DNA of 64,000 nt, taken from NCBI GenBank assembly GCA_021186555.1, contig JAJKFL010000012.1:25361210-25425209 (forward strand), read 5' to 3'. Position 1 is the first letter of the stretch; every line of letters begins with the position of its first letter. Both the position numbers and the translations under genes were made by a program. A model generated the notes under the pieces. It was not told the origin of the DNA. It was given only the letters and a program-made list of their open reading frames with translations, and ran no database searches. Positions 1 through 16,850 of the stretch are shown piece after piece. The stretch comes from Reticulitermes speratus (lineage: Eukaryota > Arthropoda > Insecta > Blattodea > Rhinotermitidae).

Positions 1-399
1 CCTTGATTCTTCTTCGCACAATCCTCGTTCTTCTCTGCCCACGGTTTCCTATAGGGTGTTTGCAAAATCTCGACGTGTTCCAAGGACACGGTGGATATAA
101 CGAAAGTACAGCGCGTGTGTTAAGTTGACCGAGTTTCTCTTGTGAACCAGACGCAGTGATAGGCCATATTAACAATTTGAAGAAATGCGGGGAGATTTGT
201 AAAGCAGAGAGGGAAATTCAAACAGGCAAAAGAGTCTAATCCGAGAAAGGAAACTCGTGTCCGTCGGTGACCTTCTTCTTCTTCTATGGCATTACGGTTC
301 TTTGAGTTTGACCTTAGCCTCCCTTAATCGGGTTTCTGAACAATTAAATGTTTTACAGGAGGGGGTTGTTAGCCCCTTGCCTAACCACCACTCTAGTGG
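1..399. other. Unassigned left flank
   Basis: No coding region, RNA gene or recognised repeat seen. Short open frames here lack any recognisable domain. Confidence 0.5.
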
Positions 400-566
400 A
401 CCGCATTTGTATGAGTTTTCCTTCTCCAGTGTCTGCGAATTTATGTCCCCCGGAGACAGGGTGGCCCAGTTATATCCCCAGGCACTGGGTCCCCATTTTA
501 GTCGCCTCTTACGACACGCATGGGGTACGTTGGGGCTATTCTAATTCCCGGCCACCACACGGGAAG
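400..566 (+). repeat. Possible conserved SINE-domain-like segment
   Basis: The segment contains GTCGCCTCTTACGACACGCA followed by a GGGGTACG...CTATTCTAATTCCC...CCACACGGG tract. From memory this resembles a short conserved central domain reused by SINEs in many invertebrates. I see no tRNA-like promoter head and no second copy in the window, so the assignment is a guess. Short open frames across it have no recognisable protein. Confidence 0.35.
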
Positions 567-1276
567 CTGGTGACATTAACTGTGCCTTATGTGACGAATG
601 TACCGCCATATGTCGATAGCGGCGGCCACTTTGTGAGGGGGGGGGGGGACCACGTGAAGGTGAAACTGACGTTAAGGTACGAGCGACTTTATGGCAGTGT
701 GTACGTACTTGTCATGTTTGTGTTACTTGGACTTATATACTTTATGGCAGTGTGTACGTACTTGTCATGTTTGTGTTACTTGCACTTATATACTTTATGG
801 CAGTGTGTACGTACTTGTCATGTTTGTGTTACTTGCACTTATGTACTTTATGGCAGTGTGTACGTACTTGTCATGTTTGTGTTACTTGCACTTATATACT
901 TTATGGCAGTGTGTACGTACTTGTAATGTTTGTGTTACTTGCACTTATGTACTTTATGGCAGTGTGTACGTACTTGTCATGTTTGTGTTACTTGCACTTA
1001 TATACTTTATGGCAGTGTGTACGTACTTGTAATGTTTGTGTTACTTGCACTTATATACTTTATGGCAGTGTGTACGTACTTGTCATGTTTGTGTTACTTG
1101 CACTTATATACTTTATGGCAGTGTGTACGTACTTGTCATGTTTGTGTTACTTGCACTTATATACTTTATGGCAGTGTGTACGTACTTGTCATGTTTGTGT
1201 TACTTGCACTTATTACTTTATGGCAGTGTGTACGTACTTGTCATGTTTGTGTTACTTGCACTTATATACTTTATGG

Positions 1277-6455
<5,179 letters not shown>

Positions 6456-8111
6456 TATGGCAGTGTGTACGTACTTGTCATGTTTGTGTTACTTGCACTT
6501 ATGTACTTTATGGCAGTGTGTACGTACTTGTCATGTTTGTGTTACTTGCACTTATTACTTTATGGCAGTGTGTACGTACTTGTAATGTTTGTGTTACTTG
6601 CACTTATATACTTTATGGCAGTGTGTACGTACTTGTAATGTTTGTGTTACTTGCACTTATGTACTTTATGGCAGTGTGTACGTACTTGTAATGTTTGTGT
6701 TACTTGCACTTATATACTTTATGGCAGTGTGTACGTACTTGTAATGTTTGTGTTACTTGCACTTATGTACTTTATGGCAGTGTGTACGTACTTGTAATGT
6801 TTGTGTTACTTGCACTTATGTACTTTATGGCAGTGTGTACGTACTTGTAATGTTTGTGTTACTTGCACTTATGTACTTTATGGCAGTGTGTACGTACTTG
6901 TAATGTTTGTGTTACTTGCACTTATATACTTTATGGCAGTGTGTACGTACTTGTAATGTTTGTGTTACTTGCACTTATATACTTTATGGCAGTGTGTACG
7001 TACTTGTATGTTGTGTTACTTGCACTTATATACTTTATGGCAGTGTGTACGTACTTGTCATGTTTGTGTTACTTGCACTTATATACTTTATGGCAGTGTG
7101 TACGTACTTGTCATGTTTGTGTTACTTGCACTTATGTACTTTATGGCAGTGTGTACGTACTTGTCATGTTTGTGTTACTTGCACTTATGTACTTTATGGC
7201 AGTGTGTACGTACTTGTCATGTTTGTGTTACTTGCACTTATGTACTTTATGCAGTGTGTACGTACTTGTCATGTTTGTGTTACTTGCACTTATATACTTT
7301 ATGGCAGTGTGTACGTTACTTGTAATGTTTGTGTTACTTGCACTTATATACTTTTGGCAGTGTGTACGTACTTGTAATGTTTGTGTTACTTGCACTTATA
7401 TACTTTATGGCAGTGTGTACGTACTTGTCATGTTTGTGTTACTTGCACTTATGTACTTTATGGCAGTGTGTTACGTACTTGTCATGTTTGTGTTACTTGC
7501 ACTTATGTACTTTATGGCAGTGTGTACGTACTTGTCATGTTTGTGTTACTTGCACTTATGTACTTTATGGCAGTGTGTACGTACTTGTCATGTTTGTGTT
7601 ACTTGCACTTATGTACTTTTATGGCAGTGTGTACGTACTTGTCATGTTTGTGTTACTTGCCTTATGTACTTTATGGCAGTGTGTACGTACTTGTCATGTT
7701 TGTGTTACTTGCACTTATATACTTTATGGCAGTGTGTACGTACTTGTAATGTTTGTGTTACTTGCACTTATATACTTTATGCAGTGTGTACGTACTTGTC
7801 ATGTTTGTGTTACTTGCACTTATGTACTTTATGGCAGTGTGTACGTACTTGTCATGTTTGTGTTACTTGCACTTATGTACTTTATGGCAGTGTGTACGTA
7901 CTTGTAATGTTTGTGTTACTTGCACTTATGTACTTTATGGCAGTGTGTACGTACTTGTAATGTTTGTGTTACTTGCACTTATATACTTTATGGCAGTGTG
8001 TACGTACTTGTAATGTTTGTGTTACTTGCACTTATATACTGTATGGCAGTGTGTACGTACTTGTCATGTTTGTGTTACTTGCACTTATGTACCAGCGTGT
8101 GTGTGCGTGAT

Positions 8112-8346
8112 TTCAGGCTTCCGCCGCTATGTAGATGAGATCTGCGCTCTTCTGAGATATTACGCAGCGTTGAGCGGTAGTTGTGTACCGACGTTTCGGG
8201 ACAACCTATCGGTCCCATCTTCAGTGGTCAAGAAGTCCAAGAGTTCTTAACCCTCGAACATGGGACCGATAGGTTTTCCCGAAACTTCGGTACCGAATTG
8301 CTGCTCAACTCTGCGTAATATCCCAGACGAGCGCAGATCTCAAGCG
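8112..8346. mobile_element. Hammerhead hairpin unit, copy 1
   Basis: Inverted arms at about 8134-8189 and 8288-8342 share GAGATCTGCGCTC, TGGGATATTACGCAG and GGTACC-type segments. A hammerhead-like core sits at the inner edge of the left arm. A second member lies at 22240-22432. It starts about 20 bp after the last 53-bp satellite monomer. Interpreted as a non-autonomous element related to Penelope-like element ends; no protein is encoded. Confidence 0.65.
8187..8229 (-). ncRNA. Hammerhead-ribozyme-like motif (type I)
   Basis: On the minus strand: CUGAAGA, one extra U, stem II GGGAC/GUCCC, GAAAC, then GUC and GGUAC. The A15.1-C15.2/G16.2-U16.1 stem III has no loop, so cleavage would need dimerisation. 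Stem I is ACC/GGU with one unpaired A next to the core, so this copy is slightly off consensus. Confidence 0.6.
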
Positions 8347-8349
8347 TGC

Positions 8350-9825
8350 ACGTGCTGGGCACGTGTGCTAGTAATCAGTTATAAGTGGTATGAGGTTATG
8401 TGGAATCGAGCGGTTTTGGAAGATGATTATGAACTAATTTAAGTCTGCTAACTAGTCATAGGCCTAACTAAACACGGAGTGCGGAAAATCACAGTTTATG
8501 TCAGTTAGGGCTGTTAGAAGGGGTCACTGTGTGACTTTGTGTTTTGTGCGTGTATGCGTTTTTTGGGTCAGTGAGCGGAAAAGTGTGAATATTATTTGTG
8601 TGGAAGTGCACTGAACATTTGATAGATGGACGGGTAGGCGGAAGAATCCTTTGTGTGTGTCCTTCGTAATTTACGTTTCACATCCAAGAGAGAAAAGTGT
8701 TTGTGTTTTAGAAAGGCGTGTTCACGTTTCGTTCTGAGATAAAAGATGCATTTTTTTTTAAGTTTCAGTATACAAAAATATTCTTACGCACCGATGTGTG
8801 TGTGTTGTGGTTACATCCAATGCATTCTAGTCATCTGATTTCAGTCAGACTAAGCAGTAAGCTGTTTTCTTTAGATACGTCTGAATTTGACAAACAATTC
8901 ACATTTATTTCCATCCAACAGAACACAAATTTGCGGTAATAAATCTGTTTACCATCCATGTTGAAAACTAATCAATGTGCCAAGAAGAAAGAGAAAAATA
9001 GTATAGGGTGATACAAGACATATTGCCCGATTGTGTCACAACTACAGCCTGCTCAAGAGACGCAGGAGACGTCACCAAAAAAATGCACGTGATTCGTTGT
9101 TTCATAACTGAAGAAAAAATAAAATGAAAAGGAGTAACAAATAAAGTCGTTTTGTGTTGATGCACTTCGGCGTGGACACAATACTTGTGCGTAAATATCT
9201 TCCGTCACGTGGACGTGGGAATGACTGCCTTCCAAAACAAGTACTAGTAGAATCCAGAGACACACCGAAAACAGGATTATAAAATTATGTGAATATGAAA
9301 ATATTTAGTACAGAAATTTAAAGTTCAGTAGAATGATGGCGCTTATCTCTTCTTACACAAAGTTTAAAGAATATGTACAGGCAATAATAATGATAATAAA
9401 GACACTTGTAACTGCGCTACACGCATACTGAGCTTGGGTCATCAGTATGGGAAAGTCGACGAGATATTGGAAGTCACGCAAGCCACAAACAGAGGCACAT
9501 ACACGGGCGCTGTACAGACATGCCTTGTACTTACTGAACATTGCGTTGCAACAAAGGGACTGCATATAAACGAAAATCACACCGACAGCCATAGCCCAGT
9601 ATACGACGCCTTGATAAAGTACAACGAATGCAGATAGCAGCATCAGTGACTTAGCGTTCGTGGACTGTAGACACTCAAAGAGAGCTTGTCACTCTTGCAT
9701 GAACCACTGTACACTTAATTATGTATCAACAGGAGTCTGTGAACAGTGAGCAGGTGATTCACACACACAGTAGTGTAAATTCCACATTGCTTTGGTGCAT
9801 TCATTACCTGAGTTCTAAAACAAAA
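8350..9825. other. Unassigned intergenic sequence
   Basis: AT-rich sequence without recognisable coding potential. Open frames of 60-100 codons on both strands have no domain signature. No tandem repeat or promoter head seen. Confidence 0.5.
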
Positions 9826-9967
9826 TACAGCAATACCTCGCTCTTTCGACGGGTTAGGAACCAGAGCACTGACGAAAGTCGAAAATCGACGAAAGTCGAA
9901 GCATAGCCTTTATTTAGCTTTTATTTACTCATTTATTATACTGTTATCACAAAAAATAACTGTGAAC

Positions 9968-10040
9968 TTATTAAATTAAGTTTAAACCAACCGATGCACA
10001 CTAAAACCACTCTTTAAGTAGCTTATTAGTGTAATCCACA
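9968..10040 (+). mobile_element. Fragment of the hammerhead unit seen at 55160-55772
   Basis: TTAAATTAAGTTTAAACCAA, then CCGATGCACACTAAAACCAC and TTTAAGTAGCTT, closely match the outer arm of the 55160 unit. The inner part with the ribozyme is missing here. Confidence 0.75.
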
Positions 10041-10285
10041 TTTTTATCATACTTTTATAAAAAAAGCTACAAATACTCGTTTTAGTGTTAGGGACAGGCT
10101 GACATAAGTTAATATGACGAAAGTATGCAGGCCTTTATTAGCTTTATTTGAAATGTTAACTCTGTGAACTGTTTATAGTATAGTCACAAAAATATATTAG
10201 TGATGAATACTCGTAGTTCGGTCATTTTAATCACAAAAATAAATAGTGTTAATGTAATATTGTATTTACCGTGCATTCTAATTAG

Positions 10286-10742
10286 GTGAAAGTTTTATTT
10301 CATACCAACAATGCAGTCACTACACAGCAGCCGTACGATAAAGACACTACGCAGCACAAACAGAACACACAGATGACCGTCATACTGCAACTTAAAACAC
10401 ACACGCCAGAAAACGCAAGACCATTACTGCCAATAATTTCTAGTTACATTAAGCTATGTAACATGCCTGATAATTTTATATTATTTTAATAATAATTTTA
10501 ATAATAATCTTATTATTATACAATTCTGTATGCACTGGACACCATTGACTACTACATGTGTATCATATTTACATAATACGGATGTTACGACGTGTTGTAT
10601 AAATATTTGGTCTATGCTAGAAACCTCTAAGACCCCTGATGACGGCGGTTTGAGACGCCGAAATACGTATCGGGGAAAGTTACGAATAAACTATTGACAC
10701 TGTATGTTTATGTGCATTTGTTGGTATGAAATAAAACTTTCG
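10286..10742 (+). mobile_element. Inverted-repeat unit with hammerhead, nested in the TA transposon
   Basis: GAAAGTTTTATTTCATACCA at 10287 recurs inverted at the right end (about 10723-10742), giving outer arms of about 28 bp. A near-perfect hammerhead motif lies at 10632-10676. The AT-rich interior has no protein. It sits inside the TA-flanked element, so it was inserted there or carried along. Confidence 0.65.
10632..10676 (+). ncRNA. Hammerhead ribozyme, type I (canonical core)
   Basis: Stem I is CCC/GGG. The core is CUGAUGA, then one extra C, stem II GGCG/CGCC with an 8-nt loop, GAAA, and stem III AUA/UAU around CG (UACGUA is self-complementary). The cleavage site is UAUC before GGGG. 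All conserved hammerhead core bases are present. The short palindromic stem III suggests activity as a dimer. Confidence 0.85.
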
Positions 10743-11097
10743 CTTAGTTTTAATGTGTTTAATCACGGATATAAGAGAGTCAATGCGGAAAATTTAAAAA
10801 AACAGCGCACACCGAACGACCTCTATTCAAAGACTGAACGACGAAAGAAACAAGATGGCGTGCGGTGGTGACGAAATGCGACGAAATTTGGAAACGTGGT
10901 TATAATTGAAAACCGACGAAAGAGCGAAGCGACGAAACTCGAAGCGGCGAAAGTCGAGGTATTGCTGTACAAGCTGTATATTTCAAACTGTCTTCAAATG
11001 GAAAGTGGGCAGTCAGGATGTCGGCCATCCTATCACCATTCACGTGATCTGACCATAACACGCCAGTTTATACCAATCTCGAGCTTCCAGTTAATTT

Positions 11098-11453
11098 TTC
11101 GGCGCGTTCGCAAAGCCGCGAAAAGTGACTGTTAGCTTCGTTATGTCTGTATGTCTGTCTGTATGCGCATGGAACAACTCGCCTCCCACTGAATAGATTT
11201 TCATGAAATTTCGTATTTGTGTATTTTTCGCATTTTATATTCAATGGTGGTTTCTGAAAATCGTGCCGTTTATGAGATAATGTGGAAAAATATGGTACAG
11301 ACAGACAGGCTACAGATGACAATATAATAGGCGCATGCGCTTTGCGTGCTGGATAACTAAGGCTACAGACACACACTCAGAGTATGTAATACTTATGCTT
11401 TTCCAACGCAACAATGGTTACGCGAACGCGCCTCAATGTTACGTTTATGCGTA
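11098..11453 (+). repeat. Dispersed repeat family F, copy 1
   Basis: Contains GCAAAG...GACTGTTAGCTTCG, a TGTCTGTATGTCTGTCTG tract, GGAACAACTCGCCTCCCAC, and ATGTGGAAAAATATGGTACA followed by GCATGCGCTTTGCGTGCTGG. Related copies are at 23391-23850 (minus) and 26628-27005 (plus). Family identity unknown; no protein. It runs directly into the inverted unit at 11454. Confidence 0.7.
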
Positions 11454-11525
11454 CATTGCGTGTATTATATGAATTGAACAATACCGACAGATGCACTAAT
11501 TTTGTAGTATATACACTACACAAAC

Positions 11526-11567
11526 GCCCTACGTACGTTTCGGTCACAAGTGACCATCTTCAGGGGC
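11526..11567 (-). ncRNA. Hammerhead ribozyme, type I (left arm)
   Basis: Minus strand: stem I GCCC/GGGC (perfect), CUGAAGA, extra U, stem II GGUCAC/GUGACC with a 2-nt loop (or 5 bp with CUUG), GAA, then ACGUACGU as a self-complementary stem III. Cleavage would follow A17 (NUA). All core bases are intact. Confidence 0.87.
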
Positions 11568-12052
11568 TCAATAACACTGAGATTTACTTCACTACACTTC
11601 ACTTGTTCTATCCCACTGCACTGTTAACTTGTACTGTTTTTTCATATACATTGGGGTAGGTATTGGTGTCTTCCGTTTTTACTGGTAGCTGTGATGAGTT
11701 TGGTGTGTTGACTTGGTCACGGTCTATTTTATACACCGTTTTGCCAAGTCAACTCTGCACAGAAACCTTCGAAAACGGAAGATAACCAATGTCGACACCA
11801 AGTGAAACAAGATAATACAATAAAAGTTAACATTAATTTGAGAACTATGTAAAGTCAACACTAATATATAGCGACGCAAATGGTGTATAAAATAGACCGT
11901 GACCAAGTCAACACACCAAACTCATCACAGCTACCAGTAAAAACGGAAGACACCAATACCTACACCAAATGGATATGAAAAAGACGGTACAAGTTAACAG
12001 TGCAGTGGGATGAACAAGTGAAGTGTAGTGAAGTAAATCTCAGTGTTATTGA

Positions 12053-12094
12053 GCACCTGAAGATGGTCACTTGTGACCGAAACGTACGTAGGGC
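12053..12094 (+). ncRNA. Hammerhead ribozyme, type I (right arm)
   Basis: Inverted partner of the motif at 11526-11567. Core CUGAAGA, stem II GGUCAC/GUGACC, GAA and ACGUACGU are identical. Stem I is GCAC/GGGC, with one A-G mismatch at the second pair, so it may be weaker than the left-arm copy. Confidence 0.82.
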
Positions 12095-12165
12095 GTTTGT
12101 GTAGTGTATATACTACAAAATTAGTGCATTTGTCGGTATTGTTCAATAATATAATACACGCAATG

Positions 12166-13246
12166 CACGGTGAACAAAAAATCAAGTTAATTGCGTGTAT
12201 TGTTTTTCAACACACACGCATATGTATTTTCGAGAGGGAAGTGCAGTGTCAATTAAAGGTTCTGCAAACGACATAACTTGTTCAAGGCATCTTCAATAAA
12301 TCGTATTATTAAATGGCGAATGTTATTATAATTGTTGAATAACGAATGGCAATGGTGTGAAATGAAGTGGCCGTGTCTTAATATAATTATCTGGGCGAGC
12401 TGAGAAAAACCACAGAGAATGTGTCGGTATTGTCGGTCTCCAGGCCGATGTCAGAACACCCCAGAACGGTGAAGGATTTGCACTAAATGAACAGCGACTG
12501 ACGAAATGCTTCTTTGTAAGATAAAAATGTGACAACAGTAACAGCGTAAATATGCTTCTCTTTAAATTCTATATAATATTTATGCATTTTTTTTTACCTT
12601 TGTAATTTTATTGCCGCTACCTTTATATTTCTATAATCTCACTAACCGCCACTGGAAAATAAAAATGTTTTTCCGTTGACAAGAGATTTCCTATTTTAAA
12701 AATGTTGAACACAGTAAGCCTCTGGCTGAATGCAAATGATTACGAAACACTACTCCATTTTCATGAGCTTTACCTCCCTCTAATACAGCGGGCGAGTGGA
12801 CTGACACACACAAAGCGTTTGCAAACAAAATGTCAAAAGCATGAATATAGTTGGCCACATTACAAACGCACAGGATGAAGTGTGCGCCGTTTTGACCTTT
12901 ACATCTTACTTTCTTCATGTGTGTTTTATAATTCTTGCGTCCCGGAGACCTAACGGGGCTACAGTATCGGAGAGCTGGGTGCGGCTACTGAGGTCACGCT
13001 CCCTTTGCTCCTCTGACGGCTTTTGGCAATCTCTGGTATGGCTGCTTAGCTTCTGGACTTGCTCGCCGTACACTCGACAGCTCAACAGTTCACATCTTTT
13101 AGAGTAGGAGGACATTATTTTGACCTACAAGAATTTCGCGAACCCCACGTATTAATAGTTGTATATTTATACACTCCATTAATTCAGAAAGTCCATAACG
13201 ATAGGAAAGTATTGCAGCTGCAGAAACGCTGTACGTGAATTTACTT
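12166..13246. other. Unassigned intergenic sequence
   Basis: No gene or recognised repeat. The 12,935-13,100 part is GC-richer (CCCGGAGACCTAACGGGGC...) and may be an unrecognised dispersed element, but no partner copy was found in the window. Confidence 0.45.
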
Positions 13247-14757
13247 TTTCATCACAACAAAAACGGCAACAACAAAAAGAGCAGCAGCAGCAACAACAAA
13301 AACAGCAACAACAAAAAGAGCAGCAGCAGCAACAAAAGCAGCTGCACCAGCAGCAACAGAAACTGCAACAACAAAAAGAGCAGCAGCAGAACAACAAAAA
13401 CAGCAACAACAAAAAGAGCAGCAGCAGCAACAAAAGCAGCTGCACCAGCAGCAACAGAAACTGCAACAACAAAAAGAGCAGCAGCACCAGCAGCAACAAA
13501 ACAGCAACAACAGAAAGAGCAGCAGCAGCAACAAAAGCAGCAGCACCAGCAACAACAAAAACAGCAACAACAGAAAGAGCAGCGGCAGCAACAAAAGCAG
13601 CAGCACCAGCAACAACAAAAACAGCAACAACAAAAAGAGCAGCAGCAGCAACAAAAGCAGCAGCACCAGCAACAACAAAAACAGCAACAACAGAAAGAGC
13701 AGCGGCAGCAACAAAAGCAGCAGCACCAGCAACAACAAAAACAGCAACAACAAAAAGAGCAGCAGCAGCAACAAAAGCAGCAGCACCAGCAACAACAAAA
13801 ACAGCAACAACAGAAAGAGCAGCAGCAGCAACAAAAGCAGCAGCACCAGCAACAACAAAAACAGCAACAACAGAAAGAGCAGCGGCAGCAACAAAAGCAG
13901 CAGCACCAGCAACAACAAAAACAGCAACAACAAAAAGAGCAGCAGCAGCAACAAAAGCAGCAGCACCAGCAACAACAAAAACAGCAACAACAGAAAGAGC
14001 AGCGGCAGCAACAAAAGCAGCAGCACCAGCAACAACAAAAACAGCAACAACAAAAAGAGCAGCAGCAGCAACAAAAGCAGCAGCACCAGCAACAACAAAA
14101 ACAGCAACAACAAAAAGAGCAGCAGCAGCAACAAAAGCAGCAGCACCAGCAACAACAAAAACAGCAACAACAGAAAGAGCAGCGGCAGCAACAAAAGCAG
14201 CAGCACCAGCAACAACAAAAACAGCAACAACAAAAAGAGCAGCAGCAGCAACAAAAGCAGCAGCACCAGCAACAACAAAAACAGCAACAACAGAAAGAGC
14301 AGCGGCAGCAACAAAAGCAGCAGCACCAGCAACAACAAAAACAGCAACAACAAAAAGAGCAGCAGCAGCAACAAAAGCAGCAGCACCAGCAACAACAAAA
14401 ACAGCAACAACAGAAGGAGCAGCAGCAGCACCAGCAACAACAAAAACAGCAACAACAGAAAGAGCAGCACAGCAACAACAAAAACAGCAACAACAGAAAG
14501 AGCAGCAGCAGCAACAAAAGCAGCAGCACCAGCAACAACAAAAACAGCAACAACAAAAAGAGCAGCAGCAGCAACAAAAGCAGCAGCACCAGCAACAACA
14601 AAAACAGCAACAACAAAAAGAGCAGCAGCAGCAACAAAAGCAGCAGCACCAGCAACAACAAAAACAGCAACAACAGAAAGAGCAGCAGCAGCAACAGCAA
14701 CGAAACTGCAACAACAGAAAGAACAGCAGCAGCAACAACAAGAACAACAGTAATAGT
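13247..14757. repeat. 60-bp CAG/CAA minisatellite
   Basis: The unit is 60 bp and built from CAACAACA(A/G)AAAGAGCAGC, (A/G)GCAGCAACAAAAGCAGCAG and CACCAGCAACAACAAAAAC. One unit equals 20 codons, so the plus strand stays open for 560 codons with a Q/K/H-rich peptide in the centre. The frame slips at both edges (Asn/Ser/Thr-rich instead of Gln-rich) because of internal indels, and there are no splice sites or flanking coding sequence to support a gene. The GCGGCAGC and CAGCAGC unit types alternate in an ordered way. Confidence 0.9.
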
Positions 14758-15392
14758 AACAAATAATAACAGAAGAAACAGAGTGTTGGCTGGACGAACA
14801 GAGCGTGCTGCTGTTGTGTTAAATTCCAGGGGGCACGTAATAACCTCACGGCCCTACTGGGGTCCTCGGGGAACTACTGCAACAGATGATGTGCGAAGTA
14901 CAGGAGGTGAGGTCTAAAGGACATCGGTTGGTGTAAATCAAGTGTACAGCGTAACGAGTTCGTGTCATATTGCTGCTGAGACTGCAGGGAGCTTTGACTA
15001 AGAGAATACACTTTTGTTAATCTACTGAGTGATTATATTGCAAAAGTAGCTTAATAACGGGAACAAATTTGATTCGAAAGACTGCAAATCGATAGAAGAA
15101 TGTTACGTACTGCAAACGTGCTCACCTAACTCACGAACCAAGTAACTAAGTCGATGGCTGTCTAAGAAACTAACAGCCTGGGCAACTGCCTAAAGTGCCT
15201 CACTAGCTCAACTGATGAAGTAACTTCTCGTAATCAGTTTATTAACGAAGAAGAAGAAGTTAGTAAACAACCCTGTTTCATTGTTGTCTTGTTGACTTCA
15301 AATAGGCACAGCTAACGCAGCACCAGACTGTACGGTGTCTCATCTCAGAAGTATTCGTGAAGAATAAATATACAGTACTTCTATTTTATTTC
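14758..15392. other. Unassigned
   Basis: No gene or recognised repeat seen. Confidence 0.5.
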
Positions 15393-15627
15393 ATGGCGCA
15401 ACAGCCCCTAGTGGGCCACGGCTTCCTCATTATCGAGGCTTCACGATCACACTCAGACACACCACACTCGGTAGGACTCCTCTGGACGAGTGATCAGCTC
15501 GTCGCAGAGACCTCTACCTGACAACACACAACACTCACAAGAGACAGACATCCATGACCCCGGTGGAATTCGAACCCGCAATCCCAGCAAGCTAACGGCC
15601 TTGGACCGCTTGGCCACTGGTATCGGC
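15393..15627 (-). mobile_element. SINE family B (tRNA-headed), copy 1
   Basis: On the minus strand the head carries an A-box-like GTGGCC...GGTCC and a B-box-like GGGTTCGAATTCC, followed by the shared body GTCTGTCTCTTGTGAG, CAGGTAGAGGTCTCTGCGAC and CAGAGGAGTCCTACCGAGTG. It ends near GGGGCTGTTGCGCCATGA. Seven copies of this family occur in the window. The head is too diverged to be a functional tRNA. Confidence 0.85.
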
Positions 15628-16338
15628 AGTATTTCAGTTGCCCGGCACAAAATTTAAAGGACGTCAGATGGAATTACTTGTGAAGTGTTTGAATCCAGCT
15701 CTGTATGACCTCTTTGACCCTAATTTTAAAATAAAGCTCGCATAAACTTTTAGGCCTAGATAGATTCTACCTCTTAGGACTGTTGATGTAATTTTCTTAT
15801 ATCCACGCTTCACTGATCCACTTTTAAGTGCACTGAAATTTGTAGTCTCTCGTTTTTAATGGTCCATAAAAGGGACTTCCAATAACACTAACAAGGGAAC
15901 TTAAATAAAAGTGAGGCGTCGTCCTCCGTTCTCCTTCTTACACCTCCCCCTGCGTAAGCGAGTCAACGTGTAACTTCCGTACTTAACGGAACAGTCAGCC
16001 CTTTAAATTTTAAAGTAGCTTATTTGGGAGACATCAGTTTTATAGAGGAACACTGACTGATTTGCAGACTATAGGTTTGGATAGTACAGACGGCATTTAA
16101 AATCTCTGCTCTGAAAGGTGTCCATATAAATTGAAAAGGAAAATGTAAACTGTAAATTGGCGCATTTTGTGTTTGTGTGTACACTGATTTGGAATTTGTT
16201 CTACGGAAAACAGTGGGAGGATCTTACAGCACATCTAGCAGCGATTAGAAAGACGGCTGCTCTTACGTTCTTACTGGTTTTAGTATGTTTCCGTAAGATA
16301 AAGAGTTTTCCACTTTTCTAGTGTTATTTTGACTTAAA
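15628..16338. other. Unassigned
   Basis: AT-rich, no gene or recognised repeat. Confidence 0.5.
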
Positions 16339-16643
16339 GGGGCACGCGGTGGCGCAGTTGTTGAGGCACTGCGCTACAAACCGGAAGGTCGCGGGTTCGA
16401 TTCCCGATGGTGTCACTGGAATTTTTCACTGACATAATCGTTTCGGTCGCACTATGGCCCTGGGGTCGACTCAGCCTCTAACAGAAATGAGTAGCAGGAA
16501 TATTTCCTGGGGGGTAAAGGCGGCCGGTGCGTAGGGCTGACAACCTTACCACCTTCTTGTGCCGATTGTCTAAAAACCTGGGAGCCTCGACCTTCTGGAG
16601 CCCTAAGGGCCTGTCAAGGCCAGTAATGGGACTGCTTTACCTT
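16339..16643 (+). mobile_element. SINE family A (tRNA-headed), copy 1
   Basis: The head GGTGGCGCAGTTGTTGAGGC (A box) and GGTCGCGGGTTCGATTCCCG (B box) are clear RNA polymerase III promoter boxes of a tRNA-derived SINE. The body carries GGTCGACTCAGCCTCTAACA and GGGTAAAGGCGGCCGGTGCG, and the tail ends TGCTTTACCTT. Four copies in the window: 16339, 16851, 33673 and 45522. Confidence 0.88.
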
Positions 16644-16794
16644 ATTTGTATTTCGACTTAAAAACTTTGACGACAGATAACTCATAAGACAGCAATCTGT
16701 ACACACATCGCTGTGACAACTACACACGCATTATTTATGGTTTGCAGTAGGTTAACGGGTGAAGTTGTCGCTGTCCAAATCATTAAAGCATTAG

Positions 16795-16847
16795 GGGGGA
16801 GTGTAGGTTATGCTCCACTCGCCTTGATACTAGATGGAGGAGAGTGA
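16795..16847 (-). mobile_element. SINE family C fragment
   Basis: GGGGGAGTGTAGGTTATGCT and ACTAGATGGAGG resemble the 3' body of SINE C (compare 43830-43890). It lies directly before a minus-strand SINE A copy. Confidence 0.5.
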
Positions 16848-16850
16848 AAT

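Larger units (their letters stand above)
9828..10967. mobile_element. TA-flanked Tigger/pogo-like non-autonomous transposon
   Basis: The left end CAGCAATACCTCGCTCTTTC and the reverse complement of the right end, CAGCAATACCTCGACTTTCG, form terminal inverted repeats of about 20 bp. The element is flanked by TA on both sides (9826-9827 and 10968-10969). Sub-terminal (GACGAAAGTCGAA)-like repeats lie inside both ends. TA target sites and the CAG...ACCTCG terminus fit Tc1/mariner-pogo elements; the Tigger/pogo label is inference. No transposase frame remains. The interior is occupied by fragments of hammerhead-bearing units. Confidence 0.75.
11454..12165. mobile_element. Large inverted-repeat unit with two opposed hammerheads
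   Basis: Arms of about 284 bp (11454-11737 and 11882-12165) are inverted copies separated by a spacer of about 144 bp. Shared blocks include GCGTGTATTATAT, CCGACA.ATGCACTAATTTT, CAGTGTTATTGAGC and GTGTTGACTTGGTCACGGTC. Each arm carries one hammerhead, in opposite orientation. The arms show scattered substitutions and small indels, so this unit is older than the one at 55160. Interpreted as a head-to-head pair of PLE-type terminal units. Confidence 0.8.

Noticed and set aside
13235..14917. 560-codon Q-rich plus frame as a protein gene
   Set aside because: Frame slips from Asn/Ser-rich to Gln-rich and back through indels, and there is no unique coding sequence or splice evidence on either side. 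The complementary Leu/Cys/Ala frames are equally open.
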